Assembly (NCBI GenBank): GCA_937922045.1
Contig: CAKZXA010000001.1
Coordinates: 1 to 64,000 of the forward strand
Direction of reading: 5' to 3'
Source: an uncultured Acidimicrobiales bacterium
GTDB taxonomy: Bacteria; Actinomycetota; Acidimicrobiia; Acidimicrobiales; SZUA-35
Length of the DNA stretch: 64,000 bases
Shown: positions 50,278 to 59,347 of the stretch, one piece after another
Position numbering within the stretch: position 1 is the stretch's first letter
How the letters are laid out: every line of letters starts with the position of its first letter
Program-made: the position numbers and the translations under genes
The notes under the pieces: generated by a model
What the model saw: only the letters and a program-made list of their open reading frames with translations
Databases searched by the model: none
What the model was told of the DNA's origin: nothing

Positions 50278-50928
50278 CTAGAGCTGCAAGGCGCCGTTCG
50301 GGGTCTCCAGAGTGGCGGAGACGACTGCTGGGTGGCCAGCACCGACCTCGATGAGACCAAGCGACTCCTCGTTGAGATCGAGTTCGGCGAGAGCAGCGTT
50401 GATGAAGTCTGGGTCGGGATGCTGGAGCGACAAGGCGGCCAAGTGGCATCCCTCGACAGAATCAGACGCAGGATGGGGGGTTCCGTTTCCCCATTCGATC
50501 AGGAAGGGAACGATGCCCTGCTGTCGTTCGTCATTGGGGACGGCGAGCTTCCATGACAACTCAACCCCATCCGGCCTCGTCCTCGCCATCGACTGAACCT
50601 CTCCAGGGATAGCCTCGGTCGCCGCCAGGCGTGCAACCGATGATTCGACGTCGTCGACCGCTACGGCGAAGGTGGCGAACTTGATCTCGCCAGGCTCAAG
50701 ACCATCGATGCCGAACGGTCGAAGGCCCGACGGCTTTGGTTGATCAGGATCGGGCCCGATCAGCTCCAAATAGGTGGAGGGTCCAAGTGAGACGAGAGCA
50801 TTGCGCGTTCCGGCGCCTGGATGTGGACCACCAGGAGTCGGCCGAACGCCCGCGCTCTCTTCGAACCATGAAATCAAGGCTTCAAGATGGCCGCCAGCCA
50901 CGACGAGATGATCGATACCGCTGCTCAT
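50278..50928 (-). CDS. Glyoxalase-like (VOC) domain protein
   Basis: A 216-residue protein with IDHLVVAGGHLEALISWFEES at the start and TRNALVSLGPSTYLELIGPDP following, the pattern of the Glyoxalase-like (VOC-related) domain in which a first His and a later Glu bind metal. A second, weaker repeat occupies residues 150-216. Function is not known; the family includes dioxygenase-like and isomerase-like enzymes. No ribosome site is clear. Confidence 0.75.
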   Translation of the reverse strand: MSSGIDHLVVAGGHLEALISWFEESAGVRPTPGGPHPGAGTRNALVSLGPSTYLELIGPDPDQPKPSGLRPFGIDGLEPGEIKFATFAVAVDDVESSVARLAATEAIPGEVQSMARTRPDGVELSWKLAVPNDERQQGIVPFLIEWGNGTPHPASDSVEGCHLAALSLQHPDPDFINAALAELDLNEESLGLIEVGAGHPAVVSATLETPNGALQL

Positions 50929-51026
50929 ACCTGCATTGCCCCCGAGAGGTTTTCCGGCTTAACGAGAATTGATCAAACCCCAGATCGGCAGAAATGCCTC
51001 TAGTGAGTCTGAAAGCTGCTTGCACT

Positions 51027-52040
51027 TTAGCGGCCGATGAGGTTCAACGCCTCCGAGGTGACCGAACCATCTGTTGCACTACCTGCCATCAGGACAACGG
51101 CCACGAGCCAGATGGCCAGCAGAATACCTGCCTCGACACGGTGCACCTTCTTCAGCGTGACCATGAATACCCACGCGATAACAGCTACCGCGACCATGCC
51201 AGCAACACCAACGGTCGCAAGTCCCCGATCGCCGATCGCTCCGGCGCCGACCACAGAGATCAGGCCGCCAACGGCCAGGCTGTTGAACATATTGCTTCCC
51301 AGAAGGTTCCCGAGGATCAACTGGGTTTCGTTCTTGCGGGCCGCCGCAATCGCTGTAACCAGCTCGGGCAGTGACGTGCCGATAGCGACCAGGGTGAACC
51401 CGATGAAGCCGCCGCTCAATCCGAGGCTCTCTGCCACCGCTGTCGCCCCCCATACCAGGAGTTGAGCGCCTGCGACCGTGCCGACGAGGCCGACGAGGGT
51501 TCGCATCGCCTCACGCCAAAGGTTTGAATGGTCTCCACCATCGCTGTCGAGCGAATGATCTACCGCCTCGTCAACTCGACCACCGAGAATGATCCAAGAT
51601 ATCGCTGCGACCAGCACGCACAGCAAGACGATGCCTTCCCACCGGGCCAGGCCATTCAAGGTGAAATAGGCAAAGAGCAGAACCGAGAGCAGCGACAGCG
51701 GGGCTTCTCGGGCCAACACTGACGGGCTGACACGAAGCGAAACGATGAGGGCCGCGGCGCCGAGCACCAGCGTGAGGTTGGCCACGTTGGAACCCACCAC
51801 GTTGCCAACACCAAGATCAAGATTCCCATCGGCAGCCGCGAGACCCGACACGAGCAGCTCGGGGGCGCTCGTGCCGAAACCGACGACGACCGCTCCGATT
51901 ACGACTGGAGAAATGCGCAGCGAACTGGCTACGTTTGCTGCGCCTTCGACGAATTCATCGGCGGCCCGGGTCAGAAGAAACAGCCCGACAACGATCTCGA
52001 TAGCGGCCACGACAAGGCTGGGATTGACGAGCAGCTCCAC
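51027..52040 (-). CDS. Sodium/calcium exchanger family protein
   Basis: A 337-residue CaCA-family antiporter with ten likely membrane helices in two inverted halves. The two alpha-repeats are clear: GFGTSAPELLVS with GNVVGSNVAN in the first, AIGTSLPELVTA with GNLLGSNMFN in the second; their Glu residues bind the cation. A central acidic loop (about 155-175) separates the halves. Start GTG 52040 with TAGCCT 6 nt upstream (leaderless). Confidence 0.92.
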   Translation of the reverse strand: MELLVNPSLVVAAIEIVVGLFLLTRAADEFVEGAANVASSLRISPVVIGAVVVGFGTSAPELLVSGLAAADGNLDLGVGNVVGSNVANLTLVLGAAALIVSLRVSPSVLAREAPLSLLSVLLFAYFTLNGLARWEGIVLLCVLVAAISWIILGGRVDEAVDHSLDSDGGDHSNLWREAMRTLVGLVGTVAGAQLLVWGATAVAESLGLSGGFIGFTLVAIGTSLPELVTAIAAARKNETQLILGNLLGSNMFNSLAVGGLISVVGAGAIGDRGLATVGVAGMVAVAVIAWVFMVTLKKVHRVEAGILLAIWLVAVVLMAGSATDGSVTSEALNLIGR

Positions 52041-52046
52041 GCCTGG

Positions 52047-52052
52047 AGGCTA
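52047..52052 (-). promoter_or_regulatory. -10 element for a leaderless exchanger gene
   Basis: TAGCCT on the minus strand, 6 nt before GTG 52040. Confidence 0.5.
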
Positions 52053-52148
52053 CAAGGTTGCCGCTGCTATACCAGCGCGAGCGTCCTAATTTCGGGGTTC
52101 ATTCCGGCAAGACCAAGACGGGCTCGACGAGCACAACCAGATCGCCGA

Positions 52149-55100
52149 CTAGTCGTAGCCCGGAGGCGGTGCTAGTGCTGGATCTGCCCCCGATGAGAAA
52201 TCAACGTCGAAGTCGTCATCGTCGTCAGGGTCGAACGATGCCTGGGGGCGGACCGGTGCCGGTACATCCTCAGATTCGTCATTGGGATCGAACACGTCGT
52301 TGAGATCGAACACCTCATCAGGATGAATCGTTTCATCTTCGGGATGAATCGTTTCATCTTCGACGAGATCTTTGAACCCGAAATCGGTGTCACCATCGAT
52401 ATCGAACGGCGTGTCCTCATCGACCAGGAGAGCCGGGTCCGGATCTGCGACCACCCGCAAGGCAGGCGCTGCATCTTCGGGCCTGTCGTCAGATCGAGAC
52501 TTCGAGGTGCCGCCAGCGTCGTCGACGACCGATTCAGCCTTGTCTGGATTGAGATTGAGCACCGGATCGGGATCGAGAGACGGATCGAGACCTGGCCGTT
52601 CAGCTACCTTCTTGGCCTTGATCGCCGGCTTGCGGACCGGCGTAGCCGCCACATCGGCCGTTTTCACCGCATCGGGGACGGGCACGTCGGGCTCTTCAGG
52701 AACCGCCTTGTCGGTTTGAGGTTTTGCCGACGGCGACTTCGCCCGTGGCTGCTGTGGCGAAGCCACGGGTTCCGGGTTGGGAAGCTCGGCCAGGGTCCAC
52801 TGCCGCTTCTTTGGCTCAATCACCACTGGCTGCTGATCGGTGGCACTGGCCGCGACCGTCGATCCAGCGGCCGATGGATGCGAACCGCGGGACGCGTCGA
52901 GCTCGGCTTGAGGCTCAAGAGTGGCCGGTGATGGCGGTGCGGGCGCCTCGGCTGGGCTGGGAGCAGGTGCGGCCGACGAACGTTGCACGCCCTCGGCGTC
53001 CAAGCGATCGGCCGGGCCCTGACGGGTTTCCTTGCGGGTCGGCAGCGCCGGCGACTGCGCCCTGGAGGGCGCCGAACCGCTCGACCTGCGGGTTACCTGG
53101 GCGGCTGGCGCTGCGGTACCGACCGGCCATCGGCCAGCATCGAGATCTTCGGCCGTCATCAATACTTCGCGTGCCTTCGAGCCAACGGAAGGCCCAACGA
53201 CCCCTCGTTCCTCGAGAAGGTCCATGAGACGGCCAGCCCTTGCGAATCCAACCCTGAGCTTGCGCTGAAGCATCGACGTCGAACCGAGCTGGGAACGAAC
53301 AACGAGTTCCATCGCTTGCAGCAAGAGATCGTCGTCACCTTCATCACCGGTAGAACCACCGGGAATGAAAGCACCCATCTCACCGCCGGCTGCCTCTTCC
53401 CCCAAGACTCGTGAGTCGTAGATGACGTCGGGAGCCTGCTGGATCCAATGATCGACGATCGAGGAGACCTCCTCCTCGGTCACCCATGCGCCCTGGAACC
53501 GGGTAGGCGTGCTGGTGGTGCCGTCGTTCAGCAAGCCGTCGCCGCGGCCCACCAGCCGCTCGGCACCAGGCTGATCGAGGATCACGCGGCTGTCGGTTAG
53601 CGAGGACACAGCAAAGGCGAGTCGAGCGGGGACGTTGGCCTTGATGAGACCGGTGATCACGTTTGTCGACGGGCGCTGAGTGGCGATAACAAGGTGGATG
53701 CCGACAGCGCGAGCCTTCTGAGCGATCCGACAGATCGACTCCTCGACGTCGCGGGCGGCCACCATCATCAGGTCGGCAAGCTCGTCCAACACGATCACGA
53801 TAAAGCTGAGCTTGGCGTAGGCCTGCTCTTCGCCTTCAGGCCCGCTGAACGTTCCCATGGTGCCGTCTTCGACGGCCTGGTTGTAGCCGGTGAGATCGCG
53901 GAAGCCCACATCGGACAACAGGTCGTAGCGTCTTTCCATCTCCCGCACAGCCCAAGCGAGGGCATTCGCCGCCTTCTTCGGGTCGGTCACGACCTCGGTC
54001 AAGAGATGAGGCAAGCGCTCGTACTGGGTCAGCTCAACCCGTTTCGGGTCGACCAGAATCAAGCGGACCTGATCGGGAGTCGAACGCATAAGGATTGAGG
54101 TGAGCATCGAGTTGATCGAACTCGATTTGCCCGACCCGGTCTGACCAGCGACCAGGAGGTGAGGCATCTGGGCCAGATTGCACATGATCGTGCGGCCCGT
54201 GATATCACGTCCGAGCGTGACCTCAAGCGGATGCACCGCCTTGATTGCCTCCTCTGAGTAAAGGAGGTCGCCGACGGTGATGACCTGACGTCGAACGTTG
54301 GGAACCTCAACACCGATGGCTTGCTTGCCCGGAATCGGGGCCAGTATGCGAACATCGGGCGTTGCCATCGCGTAGGCGATGTCTTTGTGGAGCGACGTGA
54401 CGCGGGCAACCTTGACACCCGGGCCGAGCTCCAGCTCAAATCGGCTGACAGTAGGGCCGACCACAACACCGATCAGCCGTGTCTCCACACCATGCTCAGC
54501 CAGTGCGTGCTCAAGCCGGCGTCCGGTCTTCTCAACCTCGGCCCGGTTGACATCTTGCGACTCGGAAAGGCCGAGCAGCTCCATCGACGGCAGGGTCCAC
54601 TGGCCATCCGGCGGCTGAGGAACGGCCATAGCCAGACCTTCGGCCATGGCTGCCTGCGGCACCTCGATCACGGGTTCTGGCGATGGCGAGTTCTCCCAGC
54701 TGTTCTCAGCTTCGCTCGCGTGATCGGCCACTTCCTCTTGGCGCAGTCCGCGGGTGCCGAACACGTCGGTATCGGGGTCGTCGGAACGCTTGACGCGCGA
54801 CGCCCGAAGGTCTATGTAGACGTCAGAATCCTCAGCGTCGGGATCGTACTCGGCCGACGGATCATCGTCCTTGCGGGCCACTCGCTGTCGCGAACCGGTC
54901 CCCTCGTCGCGCTCTCGACCGAAGTCGATGTCGTCAACACGGTCTCGCATCCGGCCGAAGGCAAGTCCCATACGTTCGGCCAGGCTGTCAGCCGCGGTGC
55001 CGAGCGACAGTTGAGTCAACAGCACGGCAGCGGCAACCAGCATTGTTAGCGTGATGAGAATCTCGCCGACCAGACCGAACGCTTCGTCCATCGAGCCGCC

Positions 55101-55562
55101 GATCCACACCCCGATCCAGCCACCGGCCGAGCCGAGATCGGCAGCGGTCGAACCCCAATGGGGGCGACCACCGACCATGTCCATGATGGCGAAACTCGCA
55201 GCAAACAGGAAGCCGAAGGCCAGCCACCGGTAGTAGTCAGCCTGCGTGCGTTTCCGTTTTCGGCGACGCTTGCGCTTCGTTCGCAGTAGCTGAAAGCCGG
55301 TGCCGATCAGCAGTAGCGGGATGAGAAAGCGAGCGAGACCGAAAACGGTCCCGAACGCGTCGACAAGGATCCGTCCGAGGGTGCCGATGGCACTTGTGTA
55401 CAGGCCAAGACCGATAAGAAGGCCAAAGGCGATGAGTGCCAGACCTTGCATATCTCTGCGATCTTCTTGGGCGCGACGCTTTGCGCTCTTCTTGCGTACC
55501 GGTTTGCGTCCGCCCGTAGCCCCTCGACCGGAACGTGATGGGTTCCGAGTTGATATTGCCAC
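52149..55562 (-). CDS. ftsK: DNA translocase FtsK with a long C-terminal extension
   Basis: A 1137-residue FtsK: a basic N-terminus, four membrane helices (about 40-190), an acidic linker, and the motor domain with GQTGSGKS (Lys479) and VLDELADLMM. The DNA-reading gamma domain (about 740-808; DDLLLQAMELVV, QRKLRVGFARAGRLMDLLEERG) normally ends the protein, but here about 330 residues follow. They are Pro/Ala-rich, then highly acidic, and end DDDDDFDVDF with a short GYD tail. A 21-bp duplication inside gives two DETIHPE copies. It moves chromosome ends through the septum and activates dimer resolution. Start GTG 55562, upstream of the basic segment; rnj stops 52 bp before it. Confidence 0.93.
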   Translation of the reverse strand: MAISTRNPSRSGRGATGGRKPVRKKSAKRRAQEDRRDMQGLALIAFGLLIGLGLYTSAIGTLGRILVDAFGTVFGLARFLIPLLLIGTGFQLLRTKRKRRRKRKRTQADYYRWLAFGFLFAASFAIMDMVGGRPHWGSTAADLGSAGGWIGVWIGGSMDEAFGLVGEILITLTMLVAAAVLLTQLSLGTAADSLAERMGLAFGRMRDRVDDIDFGRERDEGTGSRQRVARKDDDPSAEYDPDAEDSDVYIDLRASRVKRSDDPDTDVFGTRGLRQEEVADHASEAENSWENSPSPEPVIEVPQAAMAEGLAMAVPQPPDGQWTLPSMELLGLSESQDVNRAEVEKTGRRLEHALAEHGVETRLIGVVVGPTVSRFELELGPGVKVARVTSLHKDIAYAMATPDVRILAPIPGKQAIGVEVPNVRRQVITVGDLLYSEEAIKAVHPLEVTLGRDITGRTIMCNLAQMPHLLVAGQTGSGKSSSINSMLTSILMRSTPDQVRLILVDPKRVELTQYERLPHLLTEVVTDPKKAANALAWAVREMERRYDLLSDVGFRDLTGYNQAVEDGTMGTFSGPEGEEQAYAKLSFIVIVLDELADLMMVAARDVEESICRIAQKARAVGIHLVIATQRPSTNVITGLIKANVPARLAFAVSSLTDSRVILDQPGAERLVGRGDGLLNDGTTSTPTRFQGAWVTEEEVSSIVDHWIQQAPDVIYDSRVLGEEAAGGEMGAFIPGGSTGDEGDDDLLLQAMELVVRSQLGSTSMLQRKLRVGFARAGRLMDLLEERGVVGPSVGSKAREVLMTAEDLDAGRWPVGTAAPAAQVTRRSSGSAPSRAQSPALPTRKETRQGPADRLDAEGVQRSSAAPAPSPAEAPAPPSPATLEPQAELDASRGSHPSAAGSTVAASATDQQPVVIEPKKRQWTLAELPNPEPVASPQQPRAKSPSAKPQTDKAVPEEPDVPVPDAVKTADVAATPVRKPAIKAKKVAERPGLDPSLDPDPVLNLNPDKAESVVDDAGGTSKSRSDDRPEDAAPALRVVADPDPALLVDEDTPFDIDGDTDFGFKDLVEDETIHPEDETIHPDEVFDLNDVFDPNDESEDVPAPVRPQASFDPDDDDDFDVDFSSGADPALAPPPGYD
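52321..52362. repeat. 21-bp in-frame tandem duplication in ftsK
   Basis: A 21-bp unit starting GGATGAATCGTTTC occurs twice perfectly, duplicating seven codons of the acidic tail. Confidence 0.85.
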
Positions 55563-55614
55563 AGTGGTTGTAACACTAGCCGCAATCAGCTTTGAAGTGG
55601 TGTACCCACATCGA

Positions 55615-57354
55615 TCACTTGCGCTTGCGGCCGCCGCTGTTCTTGTTGCCCTGCTTGTTGCCCTGCTTAGCGCTTTGCTTGGCCTCATGGGCGCCGAGCA
55701 CAACCGGCACAATCATCGGACGCATCCTTGTGCGTCGGTTCACGAACCGACCCAGTGTTCGTCTGGCCGCCTTCTCCAGGCTCTGGCGATCTCGAACACC
55801 GCTGCGCAACGATTCTTCGATCACGTCACGCACTTCTTCGGTTGCTTCCTTGCGCAGCCCGTCACCTTCAGCGCCGTCTACCCAACCACGGCTCAAGATC
55901 TCCGGCGATCCAACCATCTCAGCATCGGCTCCCCGAATCGAGATCGTGATGACGGCGGAAACGAATCCATCCTGGCCAAGAATTCGGCGAGCAAAGAGAA
56001 CCGACTCGTCGAGCGACCCGACCGAACCCGCCATATAGATGTATTCCGCTGAGATGTCGTCGGTGCGCTCGATGCCTTTGTCGGTTAGAAGCACCGAATC
56101 GCCGTCGGAGCAGAGAACGATCTTCTCTGGATCGGTTCCCATCCCAGAAGCCAGCTTGGCGTGCTCGCTCATATGGCGGAACTCACCGTGCACGGGGATA
56201 AACCACTCAGGCTGGACGATCGAGTGCATGACTCGAAGCTCCTCAGCCTTGGCGTGGCCGGTGGCGTGCACTCGGGCCACACCGGAATGGATGACCTCGG
56301 CGCCGAGACGGTACAGACCATCGATGACGCGAGAAACGCTCGACTCGTTGCCAGGGATCGGATGCGAGGAAAGAATGACGCAGTCGCCCTCTTGGATCGT
56401 CAGCCACCGGTTGTCGCCCGAGGCCATACGGGCCAACGCCGACAACGGTTCTCCCTGGGAGCCAGTGGAGATCACACAGAGATCAGCGGGTGCGATGTCT
56501 TCTACATCATCGATGTTGCGGAGCTTCGCATCGGGGATGCTGAGGAGCCCCATATCGCGGGCCAGCCCGACGTTGTTGTTCATCGACCGGCCCATCGTCG
56601 CGATGGTGCGGCCGCTCGCGATGGCGGCGTCGGCGATCTGCTGAACGCGATGAATGTGGCTAGCAAAGCAGGCAATGATGATACGCCGACCCTCACGAGC
56701 TCGGAACAGGTCCTGGATCGATTGGCCGATCGATGTCTCGGACTCCGAGAAGCCAGCCGACTCAGCGTTGGTCGAATCGCAGAGGAAGAGGCGGATACCT
56801 TCGTCCTTGGCGAGATGGCCAAGGCCGGCCAGGTCGGTCAACCGGTCATCGACCGGCGTCATGTCCAGCTTGAAATCTCCCGAGTGGAGAAGAACGCCCT
56901 GTGGCGTATGGAAGGCTGTGGCGAACCCATGCGGCACCGAGTGGGTGACCGGGAAGAACTCCAAGTCGAAGGGGCCAACCTGGATGCGATCGCCATCGGA
57001 GACCTCGATAAAGGTGGCTCGGTCAGCCACATCGCGCTCGTTGATTCGGTTCTTGGCCATACCGATCGTCAAGGGTGAGCCGATGATCTTCAGCGGGATC
57101 TCTTCCAACAGGAAGCTCAAGGCGCCGATGTGGTCTTCGTGGCCATGGGTGGCGACGACACCTTCGACACGATCCGCGTTCTCTCGCAGGTAGGTGAAGT
57201 CGGGCAGGATCAGGTCGACACCTGCATGGTCGGCCTCAGGGAACATGATCCCGCAATCGATGAGCATGATGCGGCCGTCGATCTCGATGGCCGCACAGTT
57301 GCGGCCGATCTCGCCAAGACCACCAAGAAAGGAGATACGTACTGGACTGGGCAT
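55615..57354 (-). CDS. rnj: Ribonuclease J
   Basis: A 579-residue beta-CASP metallo-beta-lactamase RNase with 5' exonuclease and endonuclease activity. The zinc motif HGHEDH is at 70-75, with GGLGEIGRN near the start, FPVTHSVPHG, LHSGDFKLD, FASHIHRVQQIADAA, VHATGHAKAEEL and HGEFRH. A C-terminal domain of about 120 residues ends in a basic, Lys/Gln/Asn-rich tail. ATG 57354 overlaps the dapA stop (TGATG), the common actinobacterial dapA-rnj coupling. Confidence 0.94.
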   Translation of the reverse strand: MPSPVRISFLGGLGEIGRNCAAIEIDGRIMLIDCGIMFPEADHAGVDLILPDFTYLRENADRVEGVVATHGHEDHIGALSFLLEEIPLKIIGSPLTIGMAKNRINERDVADRATFIEVSDGDRIQVGPFDLEFFPVTHSVPHGFATAFHTPQGVLLHSGDFKLDMTPVDDRLTDLAGLGHLAKDEGIRLFLCDSTNAESAGFSESETSIGQSIQDLFRAREGRRIIIACFASHIHRVQQIADAAIASGRTIATMGRSMNNNVGLARDMGLLSIPDAKLRNIDDVEDIAPADLCVISTGSQGEPLSALARMASGDNRWLTIQEGDCVILSSHPIPGNESSVSRVIDGLYRLGAEVIHSGVARVHATGHAKAEELRVMHSIVQPEWFIPVHGEFRHMSEHAKLASGMGTDPEKIVLCSDGDSVLLTDKGIERTDDISAEYIYMAGSVGSLDESVLFARRILGQDGFVSAVITISIRGADAEMVGSPEILSRGWVDGAEGDGLRKEATEEVRDVIEESLRSGVRDRQSLEKAARRTLGRFVNRRTRMRPMIVPVVLGAHEAKQSAKQGNKQGNKNSGGRKRK

Positions 57355-58244
57355 CAGACGGCCGCCCGACCGAGACCGGCCAACACAGCGTGTGCTCGAT
57401 CCGCAGCATCAGCGGGCGCTATCGCCATCGGCGGTCGGGGCATCCCGACCGGCACACCGAGCAGATTCATGATCACCTTGGTCGGCAACGGGCTTGGCGC
57501 TTCATCTCGGTTCGCATAGCTGAACGATTCGAGCATGGCGGCGTTGAGTCGGCGAGCCTCGTCAACTTTTCCATCGCTGAAGGCCGCGATCATCTGCGAC
57601 ATCTCGGTGCCGACCCAGTGGGTCGCTACGCCAACGACACCGCAAGCCCCGACCGAGAGCAGAGGTAGTGTGAGGCTGTCGTCACCGGAGTACCAATCGA
57701 GCGCACCATCGACCTCGGCGATGACCTCGGCCGAAACCGCCGGCCGACCGCCTGCATCCTTCATAGCGACCACATTGTCGAGTTCGGCCAGCTTGACGAT
57801 GGTTTCGGGCTCCATCCGACGGCCGGTTCGGGTTGGTACGTCATAGATCATGATGGGCCGATCGGTGGCCGCAGCCTGTTGAGTGAAATGGTCGACAAGG
57901 CCAGCCTGCGAGGGACGATTGTAATAAGGGGAAACGGCCAGAATCGCGTCGGCTCCCGTTTCGGCAGCCATAGCGGTGTTCTTGATCGCGGTCGCCGTGT
58001 CATTTGAGCCACCGCCTGCAACCACCTGATGGTTGGGAATCGCTTCACGGACAGCGACGAAGAGCTCTCGCTGCTCCTCGAAGCTAATGGTCGGTGATTC
58101 GCCGGTCGTGCCAGCCACGATCACCCCGTCGTTACCATGCTCAACCAGGTACTTGGCCAGGTTCTGTGCAGCCGGTAGGTCGAGTGCGCCGTCGGCGTCG
58201 AAGGGCGTAACCATAGCGGTGAGAACGGTTCCAAATCGTGCCAT
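57354..58244 (-). CDS. dapA: 4-hydroxy-tetrahydrodipicolinate synthase
   Basis: A 296-residue TIM-barrel aldolase condensing pyruvate with aspartate semialdehyde, the first committed step to diaminopimelate and lysine. The Schiff-base lysine is Lys162 (AMKDAGG), the catalytic tyrosine Tyr134 (IYDVPTRTG), and the GTTGES loop is at 45-50; SPYYNRPSQ holds the second tyrosine. Start ATG 58244; the 28 residues upstream in frame are not DapA-like. rnj follows with a TGATG overlap. The 171-bp gap upstream to the SURF1 gene shows no clear element. Confidence 0.94.
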   Translation of the reverse strand: MARFGTVLTAMVTPFDADGALDLPAAQNLAKYLVEHGNDGVIVAGTTGESPTISFEEQRELFVAVREAIPNHQVVAGGGSNDTATAIKNTAMAAETGADAILAVSPYYNRPSQAGLVDHFTQQAAATDRPIMIYDVPTRTGRRMEPETIVKLAELDNVVAMKDAGGRPAVSAEVIAEVDGALDWYSGDDSLTLPLLSVGACGVVGVATHWVGTEMSQMIAAFSDGKVDEARRLNAAMLESFSYANRDEAPSPLPTKVIMNLLGVPVGMPRPPMAIAPADAADRAHAVLAGLGRAAV

Positions 58245-58415
58245 CTCAGGCTCGCTTTCCAGATCGGTGAGGTGGAGAGGGGCAGGCCATCGTGGAGATA
58301 TCCCAGACTGAGGGCCTTCGGGGGCCAATCATAGGCTCTTCGCACGGCTTCTCAGGCGACTTAACGCTTCTTGGCCAGATCGGAATTCGTGGCCGGGCCC
58401 TCAACCGAGCGTTAG

Positions 58416-59198
58416 CTATGCTCCGCCAGGACCGGAACGCCGCCGCAAAAGCGCCCCATAGAAAAGCAGCGTCAAGAGGGCGAACACAAACCACTGGACG
58501 GCATAGCTCAAATGGGAGCCTTCGGTCAGCGGCGGCAACGGCACCGGCTCGGGGCGAAGTGCGGATGATGAGCCGTCAACCTCAGGCGCGACCTGAAGCC
58601 AGTTCGACGCCAAGTCTGACCCGAGGCGAACCTCAACCATGTCGGTGTTCAGGCGAGGCATCTGCTTGGTGGTACCCGTGTCATCGATGCCGAAACGTTC
58701 CTGCTCCACCGAGGGCCGGACCCAGCCGAACACCTCGGTCCGGGTCGGCGCAGGGTCGAGATCCTCAACGCCGATCGTGACAAAGCCGCGGTTGAGAGCA
58801 AGTAAGGAGCCGTCGTCTAGGCGAAGAATTCCCACCACATACTCGCCGGCCTGGGATCGATGTGATCGGTTCACCACGCGAGCGAGGTCCGACTCCAACA
58901 GCTCGCCTGAAACCCTCACCGGTTGGTACTCAGGGAGAAGATCGATCTCTGAGGCCGAAAGTACGTCCATAGGCGGGGTGTTGAGCGCAGCCTCAACCTC
59001 GACGTTGACCAACTGACGTTCGTCCAACCGCCTCAGCTGCCAGAAGCCAAAGTTGACGAAAGAAACCACAACCACAACAGCGATCAGGTGAGAGAACAAC
59101 CAGAAAGGTTGGCGAGCGAAACCCCAATCGGGACTATCGCCGTCGACGACGGTGGATTCGTCCGGTTGGCGTGACCGCTCAGCTGCATCGGTGGGCAT
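58416..59198 (-). CDS. SURF1 family protein
   Basis: A 260-residue membrane protein of the SURF1/Shy1 family, which helps haem and cytochrome oxidase assembly. One helix near the N-terminus (about 34-56, LIAVVVVVSFVNFGFWQLRRLDER) and one at the C-terminus (SYAVQWFVFALLTLLFYGALL) flank an outside domain with the family segment LLALNRGFV. GFWQLRRLDE and SYAVQWF are signatures. Start ATG 59198 sits directly behind GGAGGTG, an unusually short spacing. No cox gene is in view. Confidence 0.88.
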   Translation of the reverse strand: MPTDAAERSRQPDESTVVDGDSPDWGFARQPFWLFSHLIAVVVVVSFVNFGFWQLRRLDERQLVNVEVEAALNTPPMDVLSASEIDLLPEYQPVRVSGELLESDLARVVNRSHRSQAGEYVVGILRLDDGSLLALNRGFVTIGVEDLDPAPTRTEVFGWVRPSVEQERFGIDDTGTTKQMPRLNTDMVEVRLGSDLASNWLQVAPEVDGSSSALRPEPVPLPPLTEGSHLSYAVQWFVFALLTLLFYGALLRRRSGPGGA

Positions 59199-59347
59199 CA
59201 CCTCCAAGGATACTTCTTTGACGATGAAGGCGAACGGGAAGGTCGCGGCGCCCACCGATGGGCCCCAAGCGAACATCAGAGGTCAAACTGGCGGATTTCG
59301 TGCCAAACCGCGCCCGGTTTTCGACACAACGGTGCGAGACTCGCTTG

